Shown: one piece after another, positions 1 to 9,365 of the stretch
How positions within the stretch are numbered: the stretch's first letter is position 1
Layout of the letters: the number at the start of each line of letters is the position of its first letter
From: Ignavibacteria bacterium
Lineage (GTDB): Bacteria; Bacteroidota; Ignavibacteria; Tepidaquicellales; Tepidaquicellaceae
Assembly: GCA_028714695.1 (NCBI GenBank)
Contig: JAQTLX010000001.1
Coordinates: 338,307-402,306 of the forward strand
Direction: 5' to 3'
Length of the DNA stretch: 64,000 bases
Notes under the pieces: generated by a model
What the model saw: the letters and a program-made list of their open reading frames with translations, nothing else
What the model was told of the DNA's origin: nothing
The model's database searches: none
Made by a program: the position numbers and the translations under genes

Positions 1-455
1 GCAGTATATCCTGCCTGCTTGTCGGTTCATATTCTATTCAGGTAATCGCTGAAAATGAAAAGGGTTTAAGCAGCAATATGCTTAGTTCGATTTTGCCTGT
101 TGTAAATACAGCAAATCAGGCGCCTGTTATGTCGAATCCTGTTCATCCCGATAGTGTGATAAGACCTCTTTCGGGTTCTATTGACCTGACATTATCAGTG
201 AAGGCTGTAGATGCTGACGGCATTTGTGATATTGCTTTTGTTTATATGGACTTTTACAGGCCTAGCGGATCTTTTCTCGGCAGATATCCAATGAGTCCAG
301 CAGGCAATAATGTATACTCATATACAAATCAGGTAACTTATGCCCAGCCCGATTCACTTTATGGCTATTATAAATTTAATTTTTTCGCGATTGACAGGTC
401 GGATGTATTCAGCACAATATTAAAAGACAGCATCAAATTCGTAAGACCAAATTAA
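1..455 (+). CDS. Ig-like/fibronectin-like surface protein, C-terminal fragment
   Basis: The reading frame is open from the window edge (codons in phase with position 3) through the stop at 455, so this is the 3' end of a longer gene; the ATG at 78 is internal and should not be taken as the start. The visible part of about 150 residues has a linker with NQAP followed by a beta-strand-rich segment with alternating hydrophobic residues and a VDADG motif, as seen in extracellular Ig-like or fibronectin type III-like modules. No T9SS tail or membrane anchor is visible at the C-terminus. It ends 8 bp before the next gene, suggesting co-transcription. The exact family is unknown. Confidence 0.65.
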   Translation, partial: SISCLLVGSYSIQVIAENEKGLSSNMLSSILPVVNTANQAPVMSNPVHPDSVIRPLSGSIDLTLSVKAVDADGICDIAFVYMDFYRPSGSFLGRYPMSPAGNNVYSYTNQVTYAQPDSLYGYYKFNFFAIDRSDVFSTILKDSIKFVRPN

Positions 456-463
456 AGAACACA

Positions 464-2092
464 ATGATGATTTATAAAAAAATATTATTATTAATAATTT
501 TGTCGGCAAGTGTGAATTTATTTGCACAATCGATTCCCGAAAGTTTTAAACTCGGCACCTATAAGAAGACCGATATTAATAATACGGGTAAAAATAAAAT
601 CGGAAAAATAACGGATGTAGCCGCAGTGCCTAAAAATTCGAAATGTCCGATAAGCAATTTCATAACCGATATATATAAATCGGGAGATACGATTTGGTTC
701 GGCACGGGAAGCGGAATAATGAGGACAACGGATAATTTCAATAGTTTTGATTATTACCTCGGTTCAGATCCGTTTGGCGCCGACGATATTTTCGGTTTTA
801 ACATAAAAAATAATATGTTCGTTGTTACTACGGCGATTAGTCAGGAAATCAACGGAGAGAGCGTTTCCGTCGGTACCGGTGTAAAAGTTTCAACGGACTA
901 TGGAAAAACCTGGAATTCACATCCCCAGCCGATGGACGGAAGATACGACACGACAATCACATACGGAGCAAATACGCTTCATTCACTGCCGGTTGTAGTC
1001 CCCCAGCAGAACGTTTCATATGATATAGCAATAACAAGAACGAAAGGCGATACTTTAAATTATACAATATGGGTTACGGGTTTCTCGAGCGGTCTACGGA
1101 AATCCACAGACTATGGCTCGACCTGGCAGAGAGTTTTACTGCCTCCTGATAATCTTGACAGTATATATTTAGGAGGTGTGTATAACTTCGCTTTGAATCC
1201 AAACATAAATTTAAATCACAGGTTATTTTCGGTTCAGGCTATTAACGACTCTACTCTACTGGCAGGCTCGGCGAACGGTATCAATGTCTCACGTGACTGG
1301 GGGGTAAGTTGGAGAAAATATAATTATCAGAATTCAGGCAACGGCACACACAGGGTATCGGGAAATTTCGTAGTGAAATTTCATGTACAGAAATACGGAA
1401 GCAGGGAAATATGGTGGGCTTCTACAAGACGTGCAGAAGATAACAACGAACAGAATGCCTTATCATATTCAACCAATCACGGTTATTCCTGGGAATATAC
1501 GCTTGCAGGCTATTCACCGAACGGCATAGGTTCAAGAGACTCTGTCGTTTACGGATTTACAGACGGCGGCCTGTGGCGCGCAAACTTCGGAATTTTTGAC
1601 TGGTCAAAACCTTCTTTGATTGCGGATCCAGTCTCAAAGGATTTATGCAGGTCAAACAGTTTTTATTCCGGCAGTTATATTAATGATACATTATACATCG
1701 GCGGTGCGGACGGATTATTAAGAACGCGCGAAACAGGGTCTCCATGGAACGCACCATGGAAGATATACAGAGCCTGCGGAGATATTATATCAGGCTCAAC
1801 TTCAACTTCATACGCAGCACCGAATCCTTTCTCTCCGAATATGGAAGTTACAAGGATATTCTATAAAACCGGCAAACCGTCATCAAAAGTCACGATAAAA
1901 ATATTTGATTTCGCGATGAATCCCGTCAGAACTCTTATTCAGAATGCCGCCAGAACAGGCGCGGATGTTCAGTTCTCAATTTGGGATGGAAAAAATAACG
2001 ACGGATATGTAGCGGCGAATGCGGTTTATTTCTACAGGATAGAAGTTGATGACGATACTCCTGTCTGGGGAAAAATAATTTTAATGCAATAA
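464..2092 (+). CDS. Secreted BNR/beta-propeller-like protein with FlgD-type Ig C-terminal domain
   Basis: The 542-residue protein starts with a signal peptide (KILLLIILSASVNLFAQ). The middle has repeated segments of the type ST(D/N)YG..W followed by short strands (around residues 140-150, 215-225, 275-285 and 335-345), which is the pattern of BNR/sialidase or YCF48-like beta-propellers. The last 85 residues (YAAPNPFSP, then KVTIKIFDF and IWDGKNNDG) match the FlgD-like Ig domain used as a C-terminal module in secreted proteins of this lineage. It lies directly upstream of two PorV/PorQ genes, so it is a plausible T9SS substrate. Its ligand cannot be told from sequence. Confidence 0.75.
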   Translation: MMIYKKILLLIILSASVNLFAQSIPESFKLGTYKKTDINNTGKNKIGKITDVAAVPKNSKCPISNFITDIYKSGDTIWFGTGSGIMRTTDNFNSFDYYLGSDPFGADDIFGFNIKNNMFVVTTAISQEINGESVSVGTGVKVSTDYGKTWNSHPQPMDGRYDTTITYGANTLHSLPVVVPQQNVSYDIAITRTKGDTLNYTIWVTGFSSGLRKSTDYGSTWQRVLLPPDNLDSIYLGGVYNFALNPNINLNHRLFSVQAINDSTLLAGSANGINVSRDWGVSWRKYNYQNSGNGTHRVSGNFVVKFHVQKYGSREIWWASTRRAEDNNEQNALSYSTNHGYSWEYTLAGYSPNGIGSRDSVVYGFTDGGLWRANFGIFDWSKPSLIADPVSKDLCRSNSFYSGSYINDTLYIGGADGLLRTRETGSPWNAPWKIYRACGDIISGSTSTSYAAPNPFSPNMEVTRIFYKTGKPSSKVTIKIFDFAMNPVRTLIQNAARTGADVQFSIWDGKNNDGYVAANAVYFYRIEVDDDTPVWGKIILMQ

Positions 2093-2113
2093 ACTAAAAG
2101 AGTTTTCAAATAT

Positions 2114-3145
2114 ATGAAAAAATATATAGCAGTAATATTGGTTCTAATTTCGTTTTCCGCTGCAAATGCGCAGTTAGGTAGTTACGCAGGCGGATTCGCA
2201 AGAATGGGATTCGGCGCTAGGGGACTTTCGATGGGCAATGCGCTTGTCTCTGATACTCACGGTGATATATCCGGATATTATAATCCTTCTTTGAGTTGTT
2301 TTCAGGAAAAAGGCATAGTCAATCTCGGTTATACATTTCTGAGTCTTGACAGGAAACTGAATTTTGTTTCGTTTACAAAAAAGTTTTCACTTTCAGGCGG
2401 AAAACAAACGGCAGGCTTAAGTATATCATGGATAAATGCAGGTGTATCGAATATCGACGGCAGGGATAATGATGCGCGTTCCGTAGGAATGCTTTCGACA
2501 TACGAAAATCAATTAATGCTGGGAATGAGTTTTCTAATTTCGCCGCAGGTGGCGCTGGGTGTGGGCTTTAAACTGTATTATTCAAAATTATACGACGGTG
2601 TAACAACAACAAATCCCGGCTTTGATGCAGGTGTCACATATATTGCAAACAAGGATTTGAGTTTCGGTCTTGCGGTCAGGGACCTGGGCTCAAAATATAA
2701 ATGGGTGACTTCTGACCCGAGTATATACGGGAATAACGGAACGACTACGGAAAATAAATTCCCCGTTCTTGTTGACCTCGGCGCAACATACAAATTACCG
2801 AAACTGCTTGGTATTGTTTCAGCAGCGGTTGAAACTTACATCGACCCGAAATATGAAACTAAGGATACGCTTGGAATAGTCACTAAGAGCGACCAAAAAT
2901 ATAATTTTGCTTTTAAATTTGGCGGAGAAATAAATCTTAACGAATACGTCAAAGTCCGTGCAGGTATAGACAGAATAGACCTTAAAGCCGATGATGTTTG
3001 GGGAAATATGATACCCGGTGCCGGGATTGGACTTCAGAAATCATTTTCAAATGACATGAATCTGGAACTTAATTACAGTTTCCAACTGGAAGCCTATACT
3101 CATAAACCTATACAGAATATCGGAATTGCTTTTAAATTCAAATAA
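2114..3145 (+). CDS. PorV/PorQ family outer-membrane protein
   Basis: The 343-residue protein has a signal peptide ending near residue 19 (AANAQ) followed by the family signature: FARMGFGARGLSMGNALV and then a GYYNPS-type segment. The rest is amphipathic beta strands ending in a terminal aromatic/basic strand (IGIAFKFK), as expected of an outer-membrane barrel. PorV and PorQ are barrels of the type IX secretion system that help deliver or modify sorting-domain proteins. The gene is 21 bp after the propeller-like gene and 36 bp before a paralog, so the three probably form one transcription unit. Which member (PorV, PorQ or another paralog) it is cannot be decided by eye. Confidence 0.82.
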   Translation: MKKYIAVILVLISFSAANAQLGSYAGGFARMGFGARGLSMGNALVSDTHGDISGYYNPSLSCFQEKGIVNLGYTFLSLDRKLNFVSFTKKFSLSGGKQTAGLSISWINAGVSNIDGRDNDARSVGMLSTYENQLMLGMSFLISPQVALGVGFKLYYSKLYDGVTTTNPGFDAGVTYIANKDLSFGLAVRDLGSKYKWVTSDPSIYGNNGTTTENKFPVLVDLGATYKLPKLLGIVSAAVETYIDPKYETKDTLGIVTKSDQKYNFAFKFGGEINLNEYVKVRAGIDRIDLKADDVWGNMIPGAGIGLQKSFSNDMNLELNYSFQLEAYTHKPIQNIGIAFKFK

Positions 3146-3181
3146 ATATTGCATAATTTGAGAAATATGAGTTTAAATAAT

Positions 3182-4078
3182 ATGCGAAAATTTTTTATTG
3201 TTATAATAATCATTCTTTCCGTGAAATTATCATACGGTCAGAATGACGGCGCGGGAAATACAGGTTTGGCTTTTCTTAAACTGGGTATAGGTGCGCGCTC
3301 GATCGCGATGGGGGAAGCGTTTGTTTCCCTTGCTGACGATGGTACGGCTTACATTTACAACCCTGCAAGAATAAATGCCACTGAAAACGGTAATGTTACC
3401 GTAATGTTCAATAAGACGATGCTTGACCTGACGACAAACTTCGTAGGTGCAAAGTTCAGATTGAATAAATTCGGAATCGGTATCGGTTTGCTTAAAACAA
3501 CCGTGAGCGATATTGAAGTCAGAAATACTCCCGGTGCGGCGATAGAAAAGTTTAATGCCGACAATTTCTCGACCGGCATTAGTATTTGTTATGATGTGCA
3601 GAAAAATCTGTCAATAGGCATAACGGGAAAAATGCTCTATGAAAAAATTTATATAGACGAAGCAGCAGGTTTCGCAATGGATTTCGGCGCAAATTATAAA
3701 TTCAATAACCTGTCGTTTGCTGCCGTGCTTTCGAATGTAGGCTCGATGAACAATCTCAATAATTCCGAAACCAAACTTCCAACGGCGCTTAGGTTTGGAG
3801 GCAGTTACCTAATTAAGAAAAACGATTTCACTTTCACCGGAGCGCTTGACGGATATAAAGTTCTGGACGGCGGTACAGTACACTCGCATTTTGGCGCAGA
3901 AGCGGGGTATAAGGATTTTATTTATCTTAGAGCGGGTTATCAGACGGGTTATGAAAATAAAAATTTCTCGGCGGGACTCGGATTGAAGTATAAAACTCTT
4001 TATGTGGATTACGCATTCCAGCCGTATTCAATAGGTTTCGGCTCGGGTAATTCGTTGTCTCTGGGCTTTAATTTCTAA
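3182..4078 (+). CDS. PorV/PorQ family outer-membrane protein (second paralog)
   Basis: This frame encodes a second member of the same family: LAFLKLGIGARSIAMGEAFV followed by YIYNPA. I start it at the ATG at 3182 because that gives a normal signal peptide (MRKFFIVIIIILSVKLSYGQ) of a 298-residue protein; an ATG at 3167 and TTG codons further upstream are also in frame. The barrel-like C-terminus ends in aromatic and glycine-rich strands (GNSLSLGFNF). It follows the first paralog by 36 bp. The two paralogs differ clearly in sequence, suggesting specialised roles in T9SS cargo handling rather than a recent copy. Confidence 0.8.
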   Translation: MRKFFIVIIIILSVKLSYGQNDGAGNTGLAFLKLGIGARSIAMGEAFVSLADDGTAYIYNPARINATENGNVTVMFNKTMLDLTTNFVGAKFRLNKFGIGIGLLKTTVSDIEVRNTPGAAIEKFNADNFSTGISICYDVQKNLSIGITGKMLYEKIYIDEAAGFAMDFGANYKFNNLSFAAVLSNVGSMNNLNNSETKLPTALRFGGSYLIKKNDFTFTGALDGYKVLDGGTVHSHFGAEAGYKDFIYLRAGYQTGYENKNFSAGLGLKYKTLYVDYAFQPYSIGFGSGNSLSLGFNF

Positions 4079-4113
4079 ATCAAATATTCGTTTCCGGCTG
4101 TTAAGAATTATTA

Positions 4114-5790
4114 ATGACAGGAATAATAAAATATTTAGACGACGGGAAAAAACTAAAGTACTTCTTTGCTTTTCTCGTCGTTTTCTTATTCGCATCGAAA
4201 ATTCATACGATAATCGTTACGGATATTCAACCCTGGGATGAGGGCATGTATGCTGCACGCGTGCTTTCAATAAAAGATTCAGGCGATATACTTGACCAGA
4301 GCCAGCATTCAATCGGTAAATTCTATTCGGGCTCGCATCCGCCGCTGCTTATCTGGACAGGATACATTTTCACTTCAATATTCGGAATGAATAACGTTAG
4401 TTTTAAAATTTTCATATTTCTTCTAAGTATTGCACTTCTGTGGTTCATCGTATTATTCGGAAAAAAAGTTTACGACAACAGAATCGGAATGCTTGCGGCA
4501 ATTATTTTCAGCAGCAATATCATCTTCAGCATTTTCTGCAACAGGTTTCAATTTGATATACCTTACTCGCTTCTAATAATAATTTCGTTCTATTATGTAC
4601 TTAAATACGAGGAATCGGGCAGCAAAAAATATAATATCTACGCCGGAATATTTTTCGGTCTATGCCTTATGGTTAAAATCCTTGTAGGGTTTTTTATACC
4701 GATGGTTCTTTTCTTTGTGGTTATCCTTTCAGGCAGGAAATTCAAGTACTCAATTTCGGATTTATTCGTTCTTACTTCAATAGGCGTGATAATAGCGGCT
4801 CCGTGGCATATATATATGTTTGCTGCCTACGGAAGCGAGTTCGCGAATTATTTCTTCTTTTATCATATTTATGAGAGGGCATTATTCGGGGTAGAGCAGA
4901 ACACAAAGGGTTCGGGATATCTTTACCATATAAATTATCTTTTGACCATTCTACCCTACGGTGTAATCTTTCTTTTCGGCGCTGCAAAGCAGATGCTTAA
5001 TATCAAAAAAATTCAACCGAAAGAACTGTTCATATTAATATGGTTCATGATGGGTCTGCTGATTATAACATTTTTCAGGACAAAACTTGAGGTTTATATA
5101 ATGCTGATTTTATTGCCGGGTGTGTTTATTGCGTCGAATTATGTCAGAACGCTTGCTTCGGCAGGGAATAAAGAAAAGATTCTTCTGCTTACCGCTACGG
5201 CTTTTAATATTTTCTGGTCAGTGCTGAATTACTTCAGAATCGAAGAAGGATACAAAATACAATCATCGAATATAAATACTTTCATTTTGCTTTCAGCCCT
5301 GTGGGTGCTGATTTCCGCTGTGCTGATATTTTTTATTATGAAGAAGAGGTCCGGCATTCCGAGTATATACTATGGTTTTATTTTAGTATTTTTAATTTTT
5401 GTAAACTTGCTTTATGCGGTAAGAATACCTTACTGGGAAAATTCGTTTAAAATTACCGATATTAAGGGAGAAATAGAAAAAAGCGGGAATAAAAACCTTA
5501 TATACGTAGCATCCAATCGCAGAGCCAATCCTCAATTCAGTTTTTATTTTGACGGTCTCGACATTGGATGGAAAACAAGCGACTATAAATTTGAACTTCT
5601 TGACACAAAAGACGGCACTGAAAATATAAAAGAAATTCTAAAGGGTAAAAAGGAAGCCTGTAATATTATAGTCGAAAAAGATAAAATAAACCGCAGTGAA
5701 TATCCGGAATCGTCAACATTTATTCCTGAAGGATTCATACTGATAAAAAAATCTCCCGGTTACGAATTATACAGAAACAATTGGAAATAG
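4114..5790 (+). CDS. Glycosyltransferase family 39 (ArnT/PMT-like) membrane protein
   Basis: The 558-residue protein is strongly hydrophobic with about ten to twelve membrane helices. Near the N-terminus, in the first periplasmic loop, it has DIQPWDEGMYAARV; the Asp42-Glu43 pair is the position of the catalytic acidic motif of GT39 enzymes, which move a sugar from a polyprenyl-phosphate donor to lipid or protein. A later SGSHPPLLIW segment is also typical of the family. The C-terminal 120 residues form a soluble periplasmic domain. It begins a run of seven coupled genes; its stop overlaps the next start by 10 bp. The acceptor is unknown; lipid A-like or surface-polymer glycosylation is an inference. 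Confidence 0.8.
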   Translation: MTGIIKYLDDGKKLKYFFAFLVVFLFASKIHTIIVTDIQPWDEGMYAARVLSIKDSGDILDQSQHSIGKFYSGSHPPLLIWTGYIFTSIFGMNNVSFKIFIFLLSIALLWFIVLFGKKVYDNRIGMLAAIIFSSNIIFSIFCNRFQFDIPYSLLIIISFYYVLKYEESGSKKYNIYAGIFFGLCLMVKILVGFFIPMVLFFVVILSGRKFKYSISDLFVLTSIGVIIAAPWHIYMFAAYGSEFANYFFFYHIYERALFGVEQNTKGSGYLYHINYLLTILPYGVIFLFGAAKQMLNIKKIQPKELFILIWFMMGLLIITFFRTKLEVYIMLILLPGVFIASNYVRTLASAGNKEKILLLTATAFNIFWSVLNYFRIEEGYKIQSSNINTFILLSALWVLISAVLIFFIMKKRSGIPSIYYGFILVFLIFVNLLYAVRIPYWENSFKITDIKGEIEKSGNKNLIYVASNRRANPQFSFYFDGLDIGWKTSDYKFELLDTKDGTENIKEILKGKKEACNIIVEKDKINRSEYPESSTFIPEGFILIKKSPGYELYRNNWK

Positions 5791-6746
5791 AAAAAACCGA
5801 CATATCGAAAAATTCAGACTGGGAAGATTTTCTCAATACAGATTATAATATGTTCTATGACAAACGGTTTCTATGTTATAACGACGAATTCGGCAAGAAC
5901 ATAAAATGGCATCACCTTCTTTTCAGGGAAAGAAACAAAGTAATTGCTATTTTACCCGGAAATGAGATACAAAACGAAACGGATAAAACTTTTGTTTCAT
6001 GCGACGGTGTAAGTTTCGGCGGCTTCCTCTGGAGAGATAAACTTAAGATTATGGATTTTTTGAATGTAATAGAAAAATTCAAATCTTATCTCTCTTCTAA
6101 CGGATTCAATAAATGCCTCATAAGAAATTCTCCTTACATTTACCAGAAAAACGCGAACGAAGAATATGAATATGCCCTGATACTATCGGGTTTCAATGTA
6201 TCGAGGTACTCGATTACGAACATAGTTGACCTGAACAACTTCGAGTTCGAAAAACTTAAGAACCCGAAAAAGCGTTCAATACAAAAGTCGGCAAAGATGA
6301 TTTCCATCGACCTGATGGAAGAGAATATAAACGAAGATACTCTGCGCGAATTTTACGATATACTCTATTCCAACAGAGAACTGAAGCATGTAAGACCGAC
6401 TCATACACTCGAAGAATTGGTGTATCTGAAGAACGTACTGAAGTATAGGATTAAATTATTTACTGCTAAAATTGAAAACAAAGTTGTTGGTATCTGCACT
6501 CTATTTCTCGTAAAGGACGATGTTGTTTTGAATTTTTATCTTGCCGCCGATGAAGAACATAAAAAAGACAGGGTCTCGGATTATCTTCTCTATAAAACTA
6601 TTGAATGGTCGAAACTCAATAACTACAGGCTTTATGATATAGGCACATCAAATGTCGGGAACGAACTCCTGCAGGGGCTGTTCGATTTCAAGAAAAAATT
6701 TATGGCGGACGGATTTTTAAGAAAAAGTTATACTTTAAACTTATAG
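5781..6746 (+). CDS. FemAB/GNAT-like acyl- or aminoacyltransferase
   Basis: The start is a TTG inside the end of the previous gene, which gives a 10-bp overlap and points to translational coupling. The 321-residue protein resembles FemAB-related and BioF2-like acetyltransferases (GNAT fold): an N-terminal half with GVSFGGFLWRD, a central helix-rich segment, and a C-terminal half with NKVVGICTLFLVKDDVVLNF, then DYLLYKTIEWS and YDIGTSN, which matches the late GNAT-like strand and helix order. Proteins of this type transfer amino acids or acyl groups to peptidoglycan or to sugars. The location in a glycan cluster favours sugar or exopolysaccharide modification. The substrate is not determinable. 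Confidence 0.65.
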   Translation: MEIEKTDISKNSDWEDFLNTDYNMFYDKRFLCYNDEFGKNIKWHHLLFRERNKVIAILPGNEIQNETDKTFVSCDGVSFGGFLWRDKLKIMDFLNVIEKFKSYLSSNGFNKCLIRNSPYIYQKNANEEYEYALILSGFNVSRYSITNIVDLNNFEFEKLKNPKKRSIQKSAKMISIDLMEENINEDTLREFYDILYSNRELKHVRPTHTLEELVYLKNVLKYRIKLFTAKIENKVVGICTLFLVKDDVVLNFYLAADEEHKKDRVSDYLLYKTIEWSKLNNYRLYDIGTSNVGNELLQGLFDFKKKFMADGFLRKSYTLNL

Positions 6747-6754
6747 GTTGTCAA

Positions 6755-7720
6755 ATGATTAAAAACAAAAGGATATTGTTAACCGGCGGCGGCGGATTTA
6801 TCGGCAGCAGACTTGCGGAATTGTTCAGTAATGATAATGAACTTCTGATATATGATATTTTCGCGCGGGATTCTCTGAAGTATAAGAAAATTAATTATAA
6901 AAATGTCAAAGTTGTTGACGGCGATGTGACGGATTTTTCGTCTTTGAAGAAAGAAACTGAGGATTTTAAACCGCAGATAGCGATTCATCTTGCGGCAATT
7001 GCCGGCGTTGATACAGTGATAAATAATCCTGTTAAAACCATGGATGTTAATATTCTCGGCACATTCAATTTTATAAAATCGCTTAAGAAATTCAGCGGAA
7101 AACTTGAACGGGTTATCAATTTTTCCACAAGCGAGGTTATGGGCGCTTATTCGTATAAATCTTCTGAAAAATCTAACACGAACGTTGCTCCTGTCGGCGA
7201 AGGCAGATGGACCTACTCAATAAGCAAGGTCTCGGGTGAACATCTCATTTACAGTTATTATAAAATGTTCGGTTACCCCGCATTATCCGTGAGACCATTC
7301 AATATCTACGGTCCCGGGCAAATTGGCGAAGGCGCAATACAGATTTTTATAAAGAACGCTGTCCTCAATAAAGATATTCAGATTCACGGGGAGGGCGACC
7401 AGATAAGATCATGGTGCTATATTGACGATATGATTGACGGAGTAATGCTATGCCTCGAAAATAAAAAAGCAATCGGAGAAATTTTTAATATAGGAAATCC
7501 GAAAGGCACTGTTACTATAACATCACTTGCGGAAAAGATACTTGCACTTTGCAAAACGAAATCGAAAATAAAATATATCCCGAAGAATTACGTTGACGTT
7601 GAATTAAGGATTCCAAGCATAGATAAGGCTCAGGAAATACTTGGTTTTAAACCTAAGGTCGACCTTAATGAAGGGATAATTAAAACATTTAAGTGGTATA
7701 AAAAATATTTTAATAATTGA
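6755..7720 (+). CDS. NAD-dependent nucleotide-sugar epimerase/dehydratase (extended SDR)
   Basis: The 321-residue protein opens with the Rossmann motif LLTGGGGFIGSRLAELF, has an AIHLAAIAGVDTV strand, a Ser in NFSTSEVMG, and the catalytic YSISKVSGEH (Y-x3-K). RPFNIYGPGQ and DDMIDGV follow in the order usual for extended short-chain dehydrogenases acting on NDP-sugars. The ATG at 6755 is 8 bp after the previous stop. The next gene encodes a formyltransferase, so this enzyme may provide a keto- or epimerised sugar in a formamido-sugar route; this is inference. Specific activity (4-epimerase or 4,6-dehydratase) cannot be fixed. Confidence 0.85.
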   Translation: MIKNKRILLTGGGGFIGSRLAELFSNDNELLIYDIFARDSLKYKKINYKNVKVVDGDVTDFSSLKKETEDFKPQIAIHLAAIAGVDTVINNPVKTMDVNILGTFNFIKSLKKFSGKLERVINFSTSEVMGAYSYKSSEKSNTNVAPVGEGRWTYSISKVSGEHLIYSYYKMFGYPALSVRPFNIYGPGQIGEGAIQIFIKNAVLNKDIQIHGEGDQIRSWCYIDDMIDGVMLCLENKKAIGEIFNIGNPKGTVTITSLAEKILALCKTKSKIKYIPKNYVDVELRIPSIDKAQEILGFKPKVDLNEGIIKTFKWYKKYFNN

Positions 7721-8631
7721 GATACTTTTTTCTGTCATACGGCGAAATGAGTCTGAGATGCTTGTCTGACCTCATTTCAATGAATCTTAAGCCTGTGTTT
7801 GTGGTTACGCATAAATCTTATGAATACGAAAAAGAAAGAAACGGATTTTATAAGAAACTCGGCGAAGTATGCAGTCAGGCGGATATCGAATTAATAAGAA
7901 CAGACAGCATTTCGGAACTGAAAGATAAAATCAAAGGCACACATGCAGGTGTTTGCGCAGGATTCATGGAAATTATAAAAGAAGAAATCTTTTCAATTCC
8001 CGAATACGGAATTCTGAATATACACTGCGGAAAACTTCCCCAATACAGAGGGCGGGCGCCTATTACAAGAGCAATCATGGACGGCAACGACACGCTGTAT
8101 CTCACTATTCATAAGGTTGACAGCGGAGTCGATTCCGGCGATATACTTTTTGAAAAAGAAATTATAATTGATGATGAGGATGATGTGAATTCCCTGTATT
8201 ATAAATGTTCTTTTAATTGCGCTTATGTTTTAAAGGAAGCCATAGAAAAATTACTCGGTAAACAGGAAGGGAAGTTTGCAAAACAGGATTTATCCATTAA
8301 GCCCAAAGCAAATCTTAAAATTCAGGATGAAGAAAGATGTCTGGACTGGAACCGGAATCTAAAAGATATATATAATAAAATCAGGGCGCTGACTTATCCC
8401 TATCCGTCCGCCTCTACTTATCTGAACGGAATAAAGTATTATATACTTCGCTCAAAACCTTTCTATACTCCTGAGAAACCCGGTTCAAACGGAGAAATAA
8501 CGGAAGTGAACAGTGATTTTATACTCGTAAAATGCAAAGACGGATACATCATGAATTATGACGTCCGCGATGAAAATTTTGAAAAGGTTAACTGCCTTGA
8601 GGTCTTTAAAAAAGGAGATATTTTAAGTTGA
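7717..8631 (+). CDS. Formyltransferase of the methionyl-tRNA formyltransferase fold, likely sugar N-formyltransferase
   Basis: The TTG start overlaps the previous TGA stop (TTGA junction). The 304-residue protein has the formyltransferase core: LNIHCGKLPQYRGRAPI, with Asn and His of the catalytic triad, and then HKVDSGVDSGDILF, which supplies the Asp. A C-terminal domain (from about residue 200) contains RALTYPYPSASTYLNG, as in the C-terminal part of Fmt and ArnA-type enzymes. Such enzymes use N10-formyltetrahydrofolate. Because it is embedded between sugar-modifying genes and is not next to def or other translation genes, it is more likely to formylate an amino sugar than Met-tRNA. Confidence 0.75.
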   Translation: MRYFFLSYGEMSLRCLSDLISMNLKPVFVVTHKSYEYEKERNGFYKKLGEVCSQADIELIRTDSISELKDKIKGTHAGVCAGFMEIIKEEIFSIPEYGILNIHCGKLPQYRGRAPITRAIMDGNDTLYLTIHKVDSGVDSGDILFEKEIIIDDEDDVNSLYYKCSFNCAYVLKEAIEKLLGKQEGKFAKQDLSIKPKANLKIQDEERCLDWNRNLKDIYNKIRALTYPYPSASTYLNGIKYYILRSKPFYTPEKPGSNGEITEVNSDFILVKCKDGYIMNYDVRDENFEKVNCLEVFKKGDILS

Positions 8632-9365
8632 AGATAATAGACTCGCATATTCATATCGGCAAATGGAGCAGCGTATTTCTTGATTACGAAACAAGCGTGA
8701 AAGATGCCGTGAAAGTAATGAAGGAATCCGGAGTAGATTCGGCAGTTGCGCTGCCGTGCGATACTTTCATGAACCGGGAATTGCTCGACGAAATCAGGAA
8801 AGAGAATAATTATAAATTTCATTTTGCCTGCTGGATTAATCCTGATGATAATAATCTCGACGGCTTCATTGAAAAGAATATTAAAGATATAAAAGTTTTT
8901 AAGATACACCCTTCGTTTCAGAAAAAAAGAGTAACTGATATTGCTTATTCAAAGTATCTCGATATAGCCGAAAGTGAAAATATACCGGTTATTGTACACT
9001 GCGGAAGATGGCAGGAGATTGCCGGTTTTACTTTCCCAATTGAAACGGCAAAGAAAAGAAAAAATCTGAATCTGATTCTTGCTCACATGGGAGGCGACCA
9101 GCCGAACCTCGTTACCGATTGCGCAAATGCGGTAAAAGAGAGCGGTCTGAAGAATTTGTTCCTCGGCACGGAGTCAGTACGCGAATTCCATTTTGTCAAT
9201 GAAGCCGTAAAAATCGCAGGAGCCGAACGGGTTATCTTCGGAAGCGACTACAATCTCGGACTTCCGAAAATGTATATACCAATTATAGAAAGTCTTAAAA
9301 TCAGTAATGAAGAAAAGGAATTGATATTTTCCCGTAATATATCAAGACTGCTCGGAATTGAGTAA
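8628..9365 (+). CDS. Amidohydrolase-family metal-dependent hydrolase
   Basis: The TTG start again overlaps the preceding TGA (TTGA). The 245-residue protein opens with IDSHIHIG (HxH metal ligands), has VIVHCGRW with a third His, LAHMGGD with a fourth His, and ends with FGSDYNLG, which supplies the catalytic Asp. This is the order seen in amidohydrolase-2/TatD-like TIM barrels. In a glycan cluster it could deacetylate, deformylate or hydrolyse a sugar derivative, but its substrate is unknown. It overlaps the following glycosyltransferase gene by 8 bp. Confidence 0.75.
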   Translation: MKIIDSHIHIGKWSSVFLDYETSVKDAVKVMKESGVDSAVALPCDTFMNRELLDEIRKENNYKFHFACWINPDDNNLDGFIEKNIKDIKVFKIHPSFQKKRVTDIAYSKYLDIAESENIPVIVHCGRWQEIAGFTFPIETAKKRKNLNLILAHMGGDQPNLVTDCANAVKESGLKNLFLGTESVREFHFVNEAVKIAGAERVIFGSDYNLGLPKMYIPIIESLKISNEEKELIFSRNISRLLGIE